Under the pieces are notes generated by a model. It did no database searches, was not told the DNA's origin, and was given only the letters and a program-made list of their open reading frames with translations. A DNA stretch of 64,000 bases from Bacteroidota bacterium (GTDB taxonomy: Bacteria; Bacteroidota; Bacteroidia; Bacteroidales; F082): NCBI GenBank assembly GCA_014382445.1, contig JACNJS010000015.1, positions 2,298 to 66,297 of the forward strand, read 5' to 3'. This document shows, piece by piece, positions 7,632 through 15,983 of this stretch; position 1 is the first letter of the stretch, and each line of letters begins with the position of its first letter. The position numbers and the translations under genes are program-made.

Positions 7632-8075
7632 CTAATAAACGAATGGAATCATTTTTTTTGTTTTCTCTTTGTATAAGGAATATTCTGTAAAATGAGCTGA
7701 TAACTGCTTTTCTTCATATTCTATTTTTACGAGCAAAATCACTATCAAAATAAGCATTGCGGTAAGCCTATACCACGAAAAATAATCTATAATAAGTGGT
7801 AGTACAGCTACTAACTGGGCAATGTACATTGGGTGTCTGATTATTCTATATGGGCCGGTGGTAATTAATTCACTATTCTGCTTTACTGTCGGAGTAATAT
7901 TTACGTTTTTAATTTTTACAACATAAATGGCGCGTAATGCAATAAATATTCCTGTGCATTCTATCAACAGCCCTTCAGCATTATTTGATATAATGGGACC
8001 TGAAATTGCAATAAATATCAAACAAATGAGCTGAATGGAGACTAAAAAATATGGATATAGTTTACTTGTGGTCAT
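7632..8075 (-). CDS. Isoprenylcysteine carboxyl methyltransferase-like membrane protein
   Basis: A 147-residue integral membrane protein with about four hydrophobic segments (8-28, 33-50, 88-102, 106-125). The motif TTGPYRIIRHPMYIAQL is the S-adenosylmethionine-binding signature of the ICMT/PEMT superfamily, and KIEYEEKQLSAHFTEYSLYKEKT is the matching C-terminal catalytic helix. Eukaryotic ICMT methylates prenylated cysteine; bacterial members act on unknown small molecules or lipids. It is convergent with the ThiS-like gene, with 9 bases between the two stops. The substrate cannot be deduced. Confidence 0.85.
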   Translation of the reverse strand: MTTSKLYPYFLVSIQLICLIFIAISGPIISNNAEGLLIECTGIFIALRAIYVVKIKNVNITPTVKQNSELITTGPYRIIRHPMYIAQLVAVLPLIIDYFSWYRLTAMLILIVILLVKIEYEEKQLSAHFTEYSLYKEKTKKMIPFVY

Positions 8076-8303
8076 ATATTAATTGATATAAATGTCGGCT
8101 CCGAACATATTTCTTAATGCAAGTAGAGAGAAAGTTAAATATCCAAAGCCGACATGCGAAATTAATAATAAAGTTCAACTAACTTCAGGAGCTAATTGGA
8201 TTATTACACACACAAAAAAACTAATTATGAAAAGAAATTACCATAACGGGAAATTAAATGTAAATAGTTATAAGACTTACTTTCTATTTATCAAATAATT
8301 ACG

Positions 8304-8311
8304 TATCTTTG
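8304..8311 (+). promoter_or_regulatory. -7 promoter element of the LruC lipoprotein gene
   Basis: TATCTTTG matches TAnnTTTG, with a weak -33 TTTC at 8281-8284 spaced 19 bases away. A transcript would begin near 8318, so the in-frame TTG at 8320 would be almost leaderless. This supports the ATG at 8356 as the true start. Confidence 0.6.
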
Positions 8312-8355
8312 CATGATTATTGTCCTTTCATTTTAGATCATTAAAATCTACTACG

Positions 8356-10596
8356 ATGAAAACATTTTATATCTTAAATTTTAAGCCTCTGGTTTTTACA
8401 ATTATTATAATTGCATTAATTGGAAATTATGGATGTAGGAATTTTGACCCTGCAAATCCTTCCGGTAAAACTGAGTTTACTGAGCTACAAATTGACCCAA
8501 ATTTCAAGTTCTCAACAACAAAAGAGCTCGACGTTAAACTCGAAATCGCGAGTACTAATCCTAAGGAACCAACGCATAAATTTGGAATATATCAGGGAGA
8601 CCCTGAGAAAGGTGGAAAATTGATTATTTCAGGAATTACTAATCCTTACCTTACTTTCAAAACAATTATCAAAATTCCATCGTATGTAACCGAACTATAC
8701 ATCACTAACCAAGACATCAACAATGTTATTGAAACTGTTGTGGTTGACGCCACCGGCAGCAGTATATATTATACTTTTACCAACGGAGTTTATATGTCGG
8801 CTGGGTTTAAGTCGACCCGAACACTTTTCACTGATCCCGGCTGTGGGACATGCGACCAAACAATTCCCGCCGGCACTTATCAACAGAAAGAGCTTGATGC
8901 TGGTATTACATATTGTATTGCTGCAGGAACTACTGTTACATTCACCGACAAAGTAAAATTTAAAGGAGGGACTCTTATTGTTTGTGGCACCCTTAACCTT
9001 GAAGAGGTAGATGCAGACGGTGGTGGTGGTGATTTTATTATCAGCTCGGGTGGTGTTCTTAATTTAGAAGACGGTGACATAGACAAAGACCTTACCAATT
9101 TTATAAATTTTGGCACTACTGCTATAGATGATGATACAAAAATTAAGAATTTTAATTTTGAAAATCAGGGAACACTAAGTATTGTTGGTAAAATTGACAA
9201 CGAAACTGAAGATTTTTATAATGACGGAACAATGACAGTATCCGGTAACTTTACTAATAAAGATGTAGTTTACAACACTGGATTTCTCTCAATTACCGGG
9301 CACTTTACAAATAATAATGATGGTGGTTGTGTGTTTACAAACGAGTGTAGTATGACCGTTTCTGGTAATTTTACTGTGAGTCAGACATTCAATAATAATG
9401 TTTATGCATATGTAGATGTATCTCAGAATACAATCTTTACCAATGATGGAATAGTAAATATGGGAGCCGAAAGCTTGATATCTACTGTCAATCTGACGGT
9501 AGATGGTGATTTAAACGGACCTATTCAATCATGTGCACGAATTGATATATCAAATGATATGTTTATAGATGATGATGGTGTTATAACCGGATATATGGAT
9601 TTATGCGATGCTACTCCTAATCAGGCAGGTGATATCACTGACGGTGACGCCACAGTTGGCCCTAATGTAACCTTCGATTGTTCATGCTTTGTTCCAACAA
9701 CCAGCTGTAACCCTGGTGCCGGAACACCGCCAATCCAGGATTCAGATAATGATGGTTGCCCCGACGATCAGGATGCTTATCCATATGACCCCAACAGATG
9801 CTCCAATGATTATTATCCAAATGAAACCGATTTTACGAGCATTGCCTTTGAAGACCTCTGGACAGCTTATGGCGATTACGATTTTAATGATTTAGTAATG
9901 CAAACAAACTATAAGATAGTAAAAGATGCTCAAAATAAAGTAGTTGAAATTTATGGCCAGTTTCATATAGCAGCTGTAGGAGCAGGCCTGAATAATGGCT
10001 TTGGAGTAGAGTTTGATGTACCAACTTCGGCAGTTTCAAGCGTTACAGGTATAGAAATTGACGGTACTGCGGTTACTTATTTAGCAAGTGGAATTGAAGA
10101 CGGCCCTGTAAGCAAAGCCGTATTGATTGTTTTTGATGCAATTAACAGCTATCTTGGCGCTTCATCAGTTAATACATATGCAAACGGAACAACCATGGTT
10201 ATAGATACGATAACAGTTCATATGGAATTTACATCACATCAAACTTCGATTGGTACGCCACCTTATAATCCATTTATTTTTGTAGGACAAGAGCGGGGTA
10301 AAGAAATTCATAAAATTGACCACGCCCCAACTGAACTTGTTAATGCAGCTTACTTCGGACAACAAAAAGATGACTCAGACCCTGCTACAGGTAGATACTA
10401 CGTTTCGGCAACAAACCTGCCTTGGGTTATTGAGATACCAACCTCATTTGAGTGGCCTTATGAAAAAGTAGATATATTAACAGCTTATCTAAAGTTTCAG
10501 CAATGGGCTGAATCCTCTGGAACCGACTACCCAGATTGGTATGAAGACAATGCAGGATACAGAGACGCTGATAGTATTTATCAATCCCCATTTTAA
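8356..10596 (+). CDS. LruC domain-containing surface lipoprotein
   Basis: From the ATG at 8356 the protein has 746 residues. It starts with a lipoprotein signal ending IGNYGC, with the lipidated Cys at position 27. A small beta-rich domain follows. Residues about 160-430 form a run of short repeats built around phrases such as MTVSGNFT and LSITGHFTN, which look like solenoid or beta-helix rungs. A calcium-binding thrombospondin-3-like stretch (DSDNDGCPDDQDAYPYDPNR, about 460-480) precedes a C-terminal LruC domain with YGDYDFNDLVM. LruC proteins are cell-envelope lipoproteins of unknown exact role. A TTG start at 8320 would add 12 unlikely residues. A strong terminator follows at 10622. Confidence 0.85.
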   Translation: MKTFYILNFKPLVFTIIIIALIGNYGCRNFDPANPSGKTEFTELQIDPNFKFSTTKELDVKLEIASTNPKEPTHKFGIYQGDPEKGGKLIISGITNPYLTFKTIIKIPSYVTELYITNQDINNVIETVVVDATGSSIYYTFTNGVYMSAGFKSTRTLFTDPGCGTCDQTIPAGTYQQKELDAGITYCIAAGTTVTFTDKVKFKGGTLIVCGTLNLEEVDADGGGGDFIISSGGVLNLEDGDIDKDLTNFINFGTTAIDDDTKIKNFNFENQGTLSIVGKIDNETEDFYNDGTMTVSGNFTNKDVVYNTGFLSITGHFTNNNDGGCVFTNECSMTVSGNFTVSQTFNNNVYAYVDVSQNTIFTNDGIVNMGAESLISTVNLTVDGDLNGPIQSCARIDISNDMFIDDDGVITGYMDLCDATPNQAGDITDGDATVGPNVTFDCSCFVPTTSCNPGAGTPPIQDSDNDGCPDDQDAYPYDPNRCSNDYYPNETDFTSIAFEDLWTAYGDYDFNDLVMQTNYKIVKDAQNKVVEIYGQFHIAAVGAGLNNGFGVEFDVPTSAVSSVTGIEIDGTAVTYLASGIEDGPVSKAVLIVFDAINSYLGASSVNTYANGTTMVIDTITVHMEFTSHQTSIGTPPYNPFIFVGQERGKEIHKIDHAPTELVNAAYFGQQKDDSDPATGRYYVSATNLPWVIEIPTSFEWPYEKVDILTAYLKFQQWAESSGTDYPDWYEDNAGYRDADSIYQSPF

Positions 10597-10621
10597 GTAA
10601 ATAAGATACAAAATAAAATAG

Positions 10622-10656
10622 AGAGAGGCTGTTGTAATGACGGCCTCTTTTTTTTT
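10622..10656 (+). terminator. Intrinsic terminator after the LruC gene
   Basis: AGAGGC and GCCTCT pair around a short loop and are followed by ten T residues. It lies 26 bases past the stop codon. Confidence 0.85.
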
Positions 10657-10696
10657 TGAACCTGCCTAAATTTCTTTAGAAAAAAACAAAAACAAA

Positions 10697-10727
10697 TTGT
10701 ACACAAATTACTTTCTAAGTACATTTG
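10697..10727 (+). promoter_or_regulatory. Full Bacteroidota promoter of the citrate lyase operon
   Basis: TTG at 10697-10699 and TACATTTG at 10720-10727 are separated by 20 bases, close to the ideal -33/-7 arrangement. The start codon at 10755 would give a leader of about 20 bases. The -7 element overlaps the alternative TTG start at 10725, which is therefore rejected. Confidence 0.8.
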
Positions 10728-10754
10728 CGAGCTTTAAATTCCAAAAATAATTAT

Positions 10755-11972
10755 ATGGAAAAATTAGGTATAGCCGGTAATCATGGCAATGATGTTAAAT
10801 CGGATTGCAGATCGCAATTTGAATTAGCTAAAGAAGGAGGTTTACAAATTGAGCTTACTAGCAGAGTAAAGGCGTTTTACGGAAACTCAATAATTAAACT
10901 TGCCAATGAGATGCTGTCATTTTTTGATATCAAAAATGCAAAACTTACCATCGAAGATAGTGGAGCAGTTGAGTTTGTGCTGGCAGCCCGTATTGAGGCA
11001 TCTATAAAGAAAGTTATTGAAACTGAAAAAGAGTTTATACTGCCTATATTAATTGAAAATCAAAATTCATCAAAAAAAGATCAATTCCGATTCTCACGTC
11101 TTTATTTACCCGGAAACAGTCCAAAACTAATGATAAATGCCGGTATTCATAAACCCAACGGATTGATTCTTGACTTGGAGGATGCTGTTGCACCTGTTAA
11201 AAAATTTGAAGCCCGGTTCCTCGTCAGAAATGCACTTCGCAGCCTTAACTTTTATGGCGTTGAGCGGATGGTTAGGATAAATCAAATACCGTTAGGTTTA
11301 AACGACCTTGATTTTTTGATACCGCATTATGCAAACCTTATTCTTGTACCAAAGTGTGAAAGTGCTGATTGCTTACATCAGGTAAATATTAAAATTAATG
11401 AGCTTAAAAAACAGTTCGGCATCAATAATGACGTATGGCTAATGCCAATAATCGAAAGTGCCAAAGGTGTTATGAATGCATATGAAATTGTTAATGCCGC
11501 TGATAATGTAGCTGCTGTGGCAATTGGTCTTGAAGATTATACCGCTGACATTGGAACAAGAAGGACTGCTGCCGGAAACGAATCTTTCTTTGCCAGAAGT
11601 ATGGTTGTAACAGCAGCAAAAGCTGCAGGAATTCAGGCAATAGATTCAGTTTTTTCTGATGTAAGTGATATGGAAGCACTTGCAATCAATGTTCGTGCTT
11701 CAAAAGGGTTAGGTTTTGATGGGATGGGTTGCATTCACCCCAGGCAAATAGCTGTTATTCATGAGAATTTTGCACCAGAAGAAGCAGAAATTGAAAAGGC
11801 AAAAAAAATTGTTTTGGCGTTCAGGGATGCTAATGATAAAGGACTTGGGGTGGTTTCGCTTGGCACGAAAATGATTGATGCACCCGTAGTTAAGCGTGCA
11901 CAAAACACAATTACGTTGGCAATAAATACAGGAAAACTTAGTAAAGACTGGATCAATAATCCAAACGACTGA
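10755..11972 (+). CDS. citE: Citrate lyase acyl-carrier (CitD-like) and beta subunit (CitE) fusion
   Basis: A 405-residue fusion. Residues 1-90 resemble the carrier subunit CitD: an early AGNHGNDVKSDC segment where Ser16-Asp17 may correspond to the SSD prosthetic-group site, then IELTSRVKAFYG and AKLTIEDSGAVEFVLAARIEA, matching the CitD core. Residues 110-395 are CitE, a citryl-CoA lyase TIM barrel with RLYLPGNSPKLM, LILDLEDAV, MPIIESAKGV, AIGLEDYTADIG and GMGCIHPRQI. In Klebsiella these are two separate proteins. CitF follows 7 bases downstream. Citrate lyase cleaves citrate to acetate and oxaloacetate. No citC, citX or citG maturation gene is in the window. Confidence 0.85.
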   Translation: MEKLGIAGNHGNDVKSDCRSQFELAKEGGLQIELTSRVKAFYGNSIIKLANEMLSFFDIKNAKLTIEDSGAVEFVLAARIEASIKKVIETEKEFILPILIENQNSSKKDQFRFSRLYLPGNSPKLMINAGIHKPNGLILDLEDAVAPVKKFEARFLVRNALRSLNFYGVERMVRINQIPLGLNDLDFLIPHYANLILVPKCESADCLHQVNIKINELKKQFGINNDVWLMPIIESAKGVMNAYEIVNAADNVAAVAIGLEDYTADIGTRRTAAGNESFFARSMVVTAAKAAGIQAIDSVFSDVSDMEALAINVRASKGLGFDGMGCIHPRQIAVIHENFAPEEAEIEKAKKIVLAFRDANDKGLGVVSLGTKMIDAPVVKRAQNTITLAINTGKLSKDWINNPND

Positions 11973-11979
11973 TAATAAG

Positions 11980-13545
11980 ATGAAAAAAAAATACGACAAA
12001 CTTGTAAAAAATGCAGCCGGAAGAATGGTGCCTACCATAATAAATGGTGAAGAACATATCCCGTTTAAAGGGGTTGGAAAACATCGGCCATCTGGGCGAC
12101 GCTACGGGCCAAAAATTGCCACATGTGCTGATTATCCCGAAGATGGAAATAAGCAAATAAAGTCTTTGAAAGATGCTCTAATTAAAGCCGGTTTAAGGGA
12201 TGGTATTACGATTTCAACACATCATCATTTTCGTAATGGAGATATTATTGCGAATCAGATTTTCGACATTGCTCACGAACTGGGAGTTAAAAACCTACGA
12301 TGGTTCCCCTCCGCATCATTTCCCTGCCAGGAACACCTTATCAAATACCTTGAAGATGGAACCATTAACCGTATTGAAGGAAGTATGAACGGTCCTTTGG
12401 GAAAATTTGCCTCTGAAGGTAAGATGCAGGGATTAGGCGTATTGCGATCACATGGTGGCAGATATCAGGCAATTCAGGATGGCGAAGTGAAAATTGATAT
12501 TGCAATAATTGCTGCGCCTACTGCCGATCCTTTTGGAAATGCTAATGGAGTAAATGGTGAAGCAGCATGTGGTTTGCTGGGTTTTGCTTTAGGCGATTCA
12601 CAATATGCTGAAAAAGTAATTGTAGTTACCGACAATATAGTCCCGTTCCCATGCATTCCCTGGCAAATTCATGGCAATTACGTTGATTATGTTGTTAAGG
12701 TTGATAAGGTTGGATTAGCTGAGAAGATTGTTTCGGGAACAACACGAATAACTAAAAGTCCTGATAGACTTTTAATTGCTGAGATGACAGCTGAATTTTG
12801 TGAGAAGGCAGGATTGATTTATGATGGCTTTTCCTATCAGGCTGGTGCCGGGGGAACAGCATTGTCGATTGGCAACTACTTTGGTGATATATTAAGAAAA
12901 AATAACTGGAAAGCGCGTTTTATCAGAGCAGGAAGTAACCAATATCCTGTTGAATTACTTGAAGAAGGCCTGGTTGAATATATATTAGACGGCCAAACTT
13001 TTGACCTTGAAGGAGTTCGTTCAATGCGTGAAAATCCTAATCATGTCGACACATCACCATTTACATCATATAATTATCATAGCAAAGGTAATTTTGCGTC
13101 GATGGTTGATATTGTTGTACTTGGAGCAACTGAAGTTGATGTAAATTTCAATGCAAATGTTGTAACACATTCTGATGGATACTTATTACATGGAATTGGA
13201 GGCTGGCAAAACTGTCTCGCAGCTAAAACTACAATAATGCCAATACCATTGTTTCGTGATCGAATTCCGGTTATACGTGATGAAGTAACTACCCTTTGTG
13301 CACTTGGTGAAATGATTGATGTAGTTGTAACAGAACGCGGCATCGCAATAAACCCTTTAAGGAAAGACCTGATTGAAAAAACTAAAGATTCGGGATTGCC
13401 CATAAAAACAATTCATGAGCTTAAAGTAGAAGCGGAAGCTATTTGCGGTGTTCCTGAAAAAGTTGAACTAGATGATGAAATAATAGCTGTGATTAAATGG
13501 GTTGACGGAACTGTTATTGATTCGGTTAGGAAGGTTATTGTTTAA
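11980..13545 (+). CDS. citF: Citrate lyase alpha subunit (citrate:acetyl-ACP transferase)
   Basis: A 521-residue CoA-transferase-fold protein matching CitF in length and sequence. Seen are GRMVPTIINGEEHIPFKGVG near the N-terminus, TISTHHHFRNGD, the APTADPFGNANG stretch, SYQAGAGGTALSIGNYF and the C-terminal VVVTERGIAINPLR. CitF swaps the acetyl group on the carrier for citrate, giving citryl-carrier for CitE to cleave. It starts 7 bases after the CitDE fusion gene and shares its promoter. Together the two genes supply all three citrate lyase functions, though the cofactor-loading enzymes must be encoded elsewhere if the enzyme is active. Confidence 0.93.
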   Translation: MKKKYDKLVKNAAGRMVPTIINGEEHIPFKGVGKHRPSGRRYGPKIATCADYPEDGNKQIKSLKDALIKAGLRDGITISTHHHFRNGDIIANQIFDIAHELGVKNLRWFPSASFPCQEHLIKYLEDGTINRIEGSMNGPLGKFASEGKMQGLGVLRSHGGRYQAIQDGEVKIDIAIIAAPTADPFGNANGVNGEAACGLLGFALGDSQYAEKVIVVTDNIVPFPCIPWQIHGNYVDYVVKVDKVGLAEKIVSGTTRITKSPDRLLIAEMTAEFCEKAGLIYDGFSYQAGAGGTALSIGNYFGDILRKNNWKARFIRAGSNQYPVELLEEGLVEYILDGQTFDLEGVRSMRENPNHVDTSPFTSYNYHSKGNFASMVDIVVLGATEVDVNFNANVVTHSDGYLLHGIGGWQNCLAAKTTIMPIPLFRDRIPVIRDEVTTLCALGEMIDVVVTERGIAINPLRKDLIEKTKDSGLPIKTIHELKVEAEAICGVPEKVELDDEIIAVIKWVDGTVIDSVRKVIV

Positions 13546-13566
13546 AGAAATGATAGGATTGAAGCT

Positions 13567-13644
13567 GTTCGGGATTTCCGAATCCCGAACCAAAGGACCA
13601 TAGGATTTGTAATCCAAACTATCCATTACCGATTTGGTAATCGG
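13567..13644. repeat. Cluster of three small hairpins (REP-like) downstream of citF
   Basis: Three perfect small inverted repeats follow one another: GTTCGGGATT with AATCCCGAAC at 13567-13590, GGATT with AATCC at 13603-13615, and CCGATT with AATCGG at 13629-13644. All share a GATT..AATC core with 3-4 base loops. The layout resembles repetitive extragenic palindromes. The cluster could also help terminate citF transcription. Confidence 0.65.
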
Positions 13645-13734
13645 ATTTTCCGTGTGCCATTTGCCACTAATTTATTAAACAACCACAAATTCACTAACAG
13701 TATTATTAAATGAATCTGTGGTTAATATATTTTC

Positions 13735-13750
13735 AACTAACTTTTTAGTT
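13735..13750. promoter_or_regulatory. Third copy of the BlaI-type operator, in the convergent gap
   Basis: AACTAA-CTTT-TTAGTT, extended to a 20-base perfect inverted repeat (13733-13752), lies 16 bases past the stop of the M56 peptidase gene. The half-sites and 4-base spacer are identical in form to the two sites upstream of blaI. Confidence 0.6.
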
Positions 13751-13766
13751 GATAAAAGCAAAAAAA

Positions 13767-15371
13767 TTATTGTAAAGCGAATTTAACTGGAAGATTATAT
13801 TGTACACGTACAGGTTCTTCTTGGTACATTCCCGGACTCCATTTTGGCATAGATTTAATTACCCTCAAGGCTTCCTTATCACAACCCGAGCCAATTCCCC
13901 TTAGAATTCCAACTTCATTCACCCTTCCATCCTTTTCCACCACAAAAGTAACAAACACTCTGCCTTGCACTCCATTCTTTTTGGCTTCTTCAGGATATTT
14001 AATGTTGTTTCCAAGATAGCTTATGAGTTTTTTTGTTCCTCCCGGAAATTCAGGCATAACCTCTACAACTTTATAAATTGTATCGGATAACTTTTCGTCG
14101 AGAACAAAATTTATAGGGATATTGTAGCTAACCTTAACCAGTTCACCTCTTTGTTTACCTGGTATCCAATTTGGCATAGATGAAACAACACGAACTGCCT
14201 CTTCATCGCAGCCACCACCAATTCCTCTTATTACTTTCGCCTTTATAACACCACCATCTGTATCAACAATAAAACTAACAAATACTTTACCCTGAATACC
14301 TTTTTCTTTTGCTTCTATTGGGTACTTAATATTATTTGACAGATAAGTAATCAACTCATCCATACCACCAGAATACTCAGGCATTTGTTCTACAACGGTA
14401 AATACATCTGGATCATCAGATATTATTTCAGTTTTTTTATTCTCGACCACTGCATCATCTTGCATTGGTCCGGAACAAGCAAATAACACCAGGCTCAATC
14501 CAACTAATCCCAACACAAGTTTTAACGAAAACCTAAGTGGGTTTTTTGATTTTTTAATCATAAATAACCTCCTTTTTAAAAGTGAATAACTAAAATTATG
14601 TGTTAATATATTTGTCTTGATAATACTTGAATTGTTAATCAATAACTTAGTATAGGATATTATGTCAGGATAAATCGCAATTACATCACTATCCGCAATA
14701 AACTCATGGTTTTCCTTTAGAGTTTTCTTTAACAAATATACTAAAGGGTTATACCATTGAATAATGGCAAATATCTCTGCAACCAATAAATCTATAGAAT
14801 GTTTTTGTTTTATATGAATCATTTCATGAACAATAATTTTTTCACCCTCGCCCCTACTATTAAATAAGTCTTCATCAATAAAAACATAATTAAAAAAGGA
14901 GAACGCAGGAGTATCCTTCTCTGTAAAAATAAAATGTAAACCATTTTGTTCAACAACTTTTGATTTGTTAAAAATCTTCAACAGATGATATAATTTATTT
15001 ACAAGGCTTGCCGTAGAAACAAAAACTCCTACAAAATAAATCAGTATTATAAGTCCAAAATAAGATGTCAAGCTTTCAGTCCCGGCAAAACTAACATCTT
15101 CATTCCCATGTCCGTAAATAGTTACTTCCCCTATAGTATATTCAAACAAACTATAAATTGAAACAATATTAATAGTTTGGCTGCTTGTCGAAAATATTTG
15201 AATAAAATTAAAGTTCACCAATGGAAGCAACGAAGAGATAAAAATGGCAAAAAGCAGATAATACCTATTAAATACGAAATAGGCATCTCGCTTAAAAAGC
15301 AGCTCATAGAATATGGAAAACACTAAGAGACTTACTGATGATTGGATTATATATAGGATTAAAGAATTCAT
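13767..15371 (-). CDS. BlaR1/M56-family membrane peptidase with two TonB C-terminal domains
   Basis: A 534-residue protein. The N-terminal half (1-270) is an M56 membrane metallopeptidase with helices at about 5-22, 33-50, 95-115 and the zinc motif HEMIH at 182-186. A further hydrophobic helix at about 285-305 ends in LFACSG. Beyond it lie two tandem TonB_C-like domains (about 325-425 and 435-534), each with the pattern GG..L..YL..NIKYP.EAKE.G.QG and WxPG. M56 proteins respond to a signal and cleave a BlaI-type repressor. Here the sensing part appears to be TonB-like domains rather than a penicillin-binding domain. It follows blaI by one base. Confidence 0.9.
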   Translation of the reverse strand: MNSLILYIIQSSVSLLVFSIFYELLFKRDAYFVFNRYYLLFAIFISSLLPLVNFNFIQIFSTSSQTINIVSIYSLFEYTIGEVTIYGHGNEDVSFAGTESLTSYFGLIILIYFVGVFVSTASLVNKLYHLLKIFNKSKVVEQNGLHFIFTEKDTPAFSFFNYVFIDEDLFNSRGEGEKIIVHEMIHIKQKHSIDLLVAEIFAIIQWYNPLVYLLKKTLKENHEFIADSDVIAIYPDIISYTKLLINNSSIIKTNILTHNFSYSLLKRRLFMIKKSKNPLRFSLKLVLGLVGLSLVLFACSGPMQDDAVVENKKTEIISDDPDVFTVVEQMPEYSGGMDELITYLSNNIKYPIEAKEKGIQGKVFVSFIVDTDGGVIKAKVIRGIGGGCDEEAVRVVSSMPNWIPGKQRGELVKVSYNIPINFVLDEKLSDTIYKVVEVMPEFPGGTKKLISYLGNNIKYPEEAKKNGVQGRVFVTFVVEKDGRVNEVGILRGIGSGCDKEALRVIKSMPKWSPGMYQEEPVRVQYNLPVKFALQ

Positions 15372-15372
15372 G

Positions 15373-15762
15373 TTATTTTTCGTTCAATTTCTTTTCAATT
15401 TCCTTATCCAGCAATTGCCGCAGATCTTCTAGTTCATTCAAACTCAGATCCTTTTCATTAGTAAAAAATGAAGTCAGTGCTTGGTAAGAATTACCAAAAT
15501 AATTCTGAATAAATCCTTTAAAAAAGTTTTTACGATATATATTTTTTGAAATTACAGGATAATATTCATGAGCTTTACCATAGGCAATATAACCTACAAA
15601 TCCCTTTTTCTCAAGTATCCTTATAATTGTAGATACAGTATTGTAGGCAGGTTTTGGTGCATGTAGTTTATCCAGTATTTCACGCACATAACCCTTTTTC
15701 AATTCCCATAACACATGCATTATTTGCTCTTCGGCTTTAGTAAGTTGTTTCATATAACTCAT
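15373..15762 (-). CDS. blaI: BlaI/MecI/CopY-family transcriptional repressor
   Basis: A 129-residue winged-helix repressor. The segment LTKAEEQIMHVLWELKKGYV and the recognition region PAYNTVSTIIRILEKKGFVGY are diagnostic, followed by a C-terminal dimerisation part. BlaI dimers bind an inverted repeat near their own promoter and are cleaved by the partner peptidase, which is encoded one base downstream. Two copies of AACTAA-N4-TTAGTT lie upstream at 15772-15787 and 15833-15848. ATG codons at 15762 and 15753 are both possible starts. Whether the signal is a cell-wall antibiotic or another envelope stress is not shown. Confidence 0.93.
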   Translation of the reverse strand: MSYMKQLTKAEEQIMHVLWELKKGYVREILDKLHAPKPAYNTVSTIIRILEKKGFVGYIAYGKAHEYYPVISKNIYRKNFFKGFIQNYFGNSYQALTSFFTNEKDLSLNELEDLRQLLDKEIEKKLNEK

Positions 15763-15767
15763 TTTTT

Positions 15768-15791
15768 ATATAACTAACTTCTTAGTTATAT
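15768..15791. promoter_or_regulatory. BlaI-type operator proximal to blaI
   Basis: A 24-base inverted repeat with 10-base arms (ATATAACTAA and TTAGTTATAT) and a CTTC centre lies 5 bases upstream of the blaI start codon, where a bound dimer would block transcription. Confidence 0.75.
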
Positions 15792-15832
15792 ATTGCAAAG
15801 AAAATAAAATAATTGTAACAAACAACATATTG

Positions 15833-15848
15833 AACTAAATTATTAGTT
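15833..15848. promoter_or_regulatory. BlaI-type operator distal to blaI, between divergent genes
   Basis: A perfect AACTAA-ATTA-TTAGTT repeat, the same half-sites and spacer as the proximal site, lies 71 bases upstream of blaI and about 135 bases upstream of gdhA. Confidence 0.7.
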
Positions 15849-15924
15849 GATTATTTACTTAATTTAGACCCAATTAAAAATAGCTATTTACTAAAAAAAA
15901 GTAATGCTGAATGGTTTATATGCC

Positions 15925-15932
15925 TAATTTTG
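15925..15932 (+). promoter_or_regulatory. -7 promoter element of gdhA
   Basis: TAATTTTG matches the -7 consensus about 50 bases before the gdhA start; the -33 element is weak. Confidence 0.45.
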
Positions 15933-15983
15933 CGTTGTTAAAAAAATAACAACAATTTAAAAATAATTATAATAAATACGACT

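Noticed and set aside
8092-8155. Inverted repeat ATGTCGGCT and AGCCGACAT separated by 46 bases
   Set aside because: The arms are only 9 bases and far apart; this can occur by chance and fits no known element.
8092-8298. Plus-strand 68-residue frame after the methyltransferase gene
   Set aside because: The composition is random, there is no similarity to a known protein, and the stretch contains the probable -33 region of the LruC gene.
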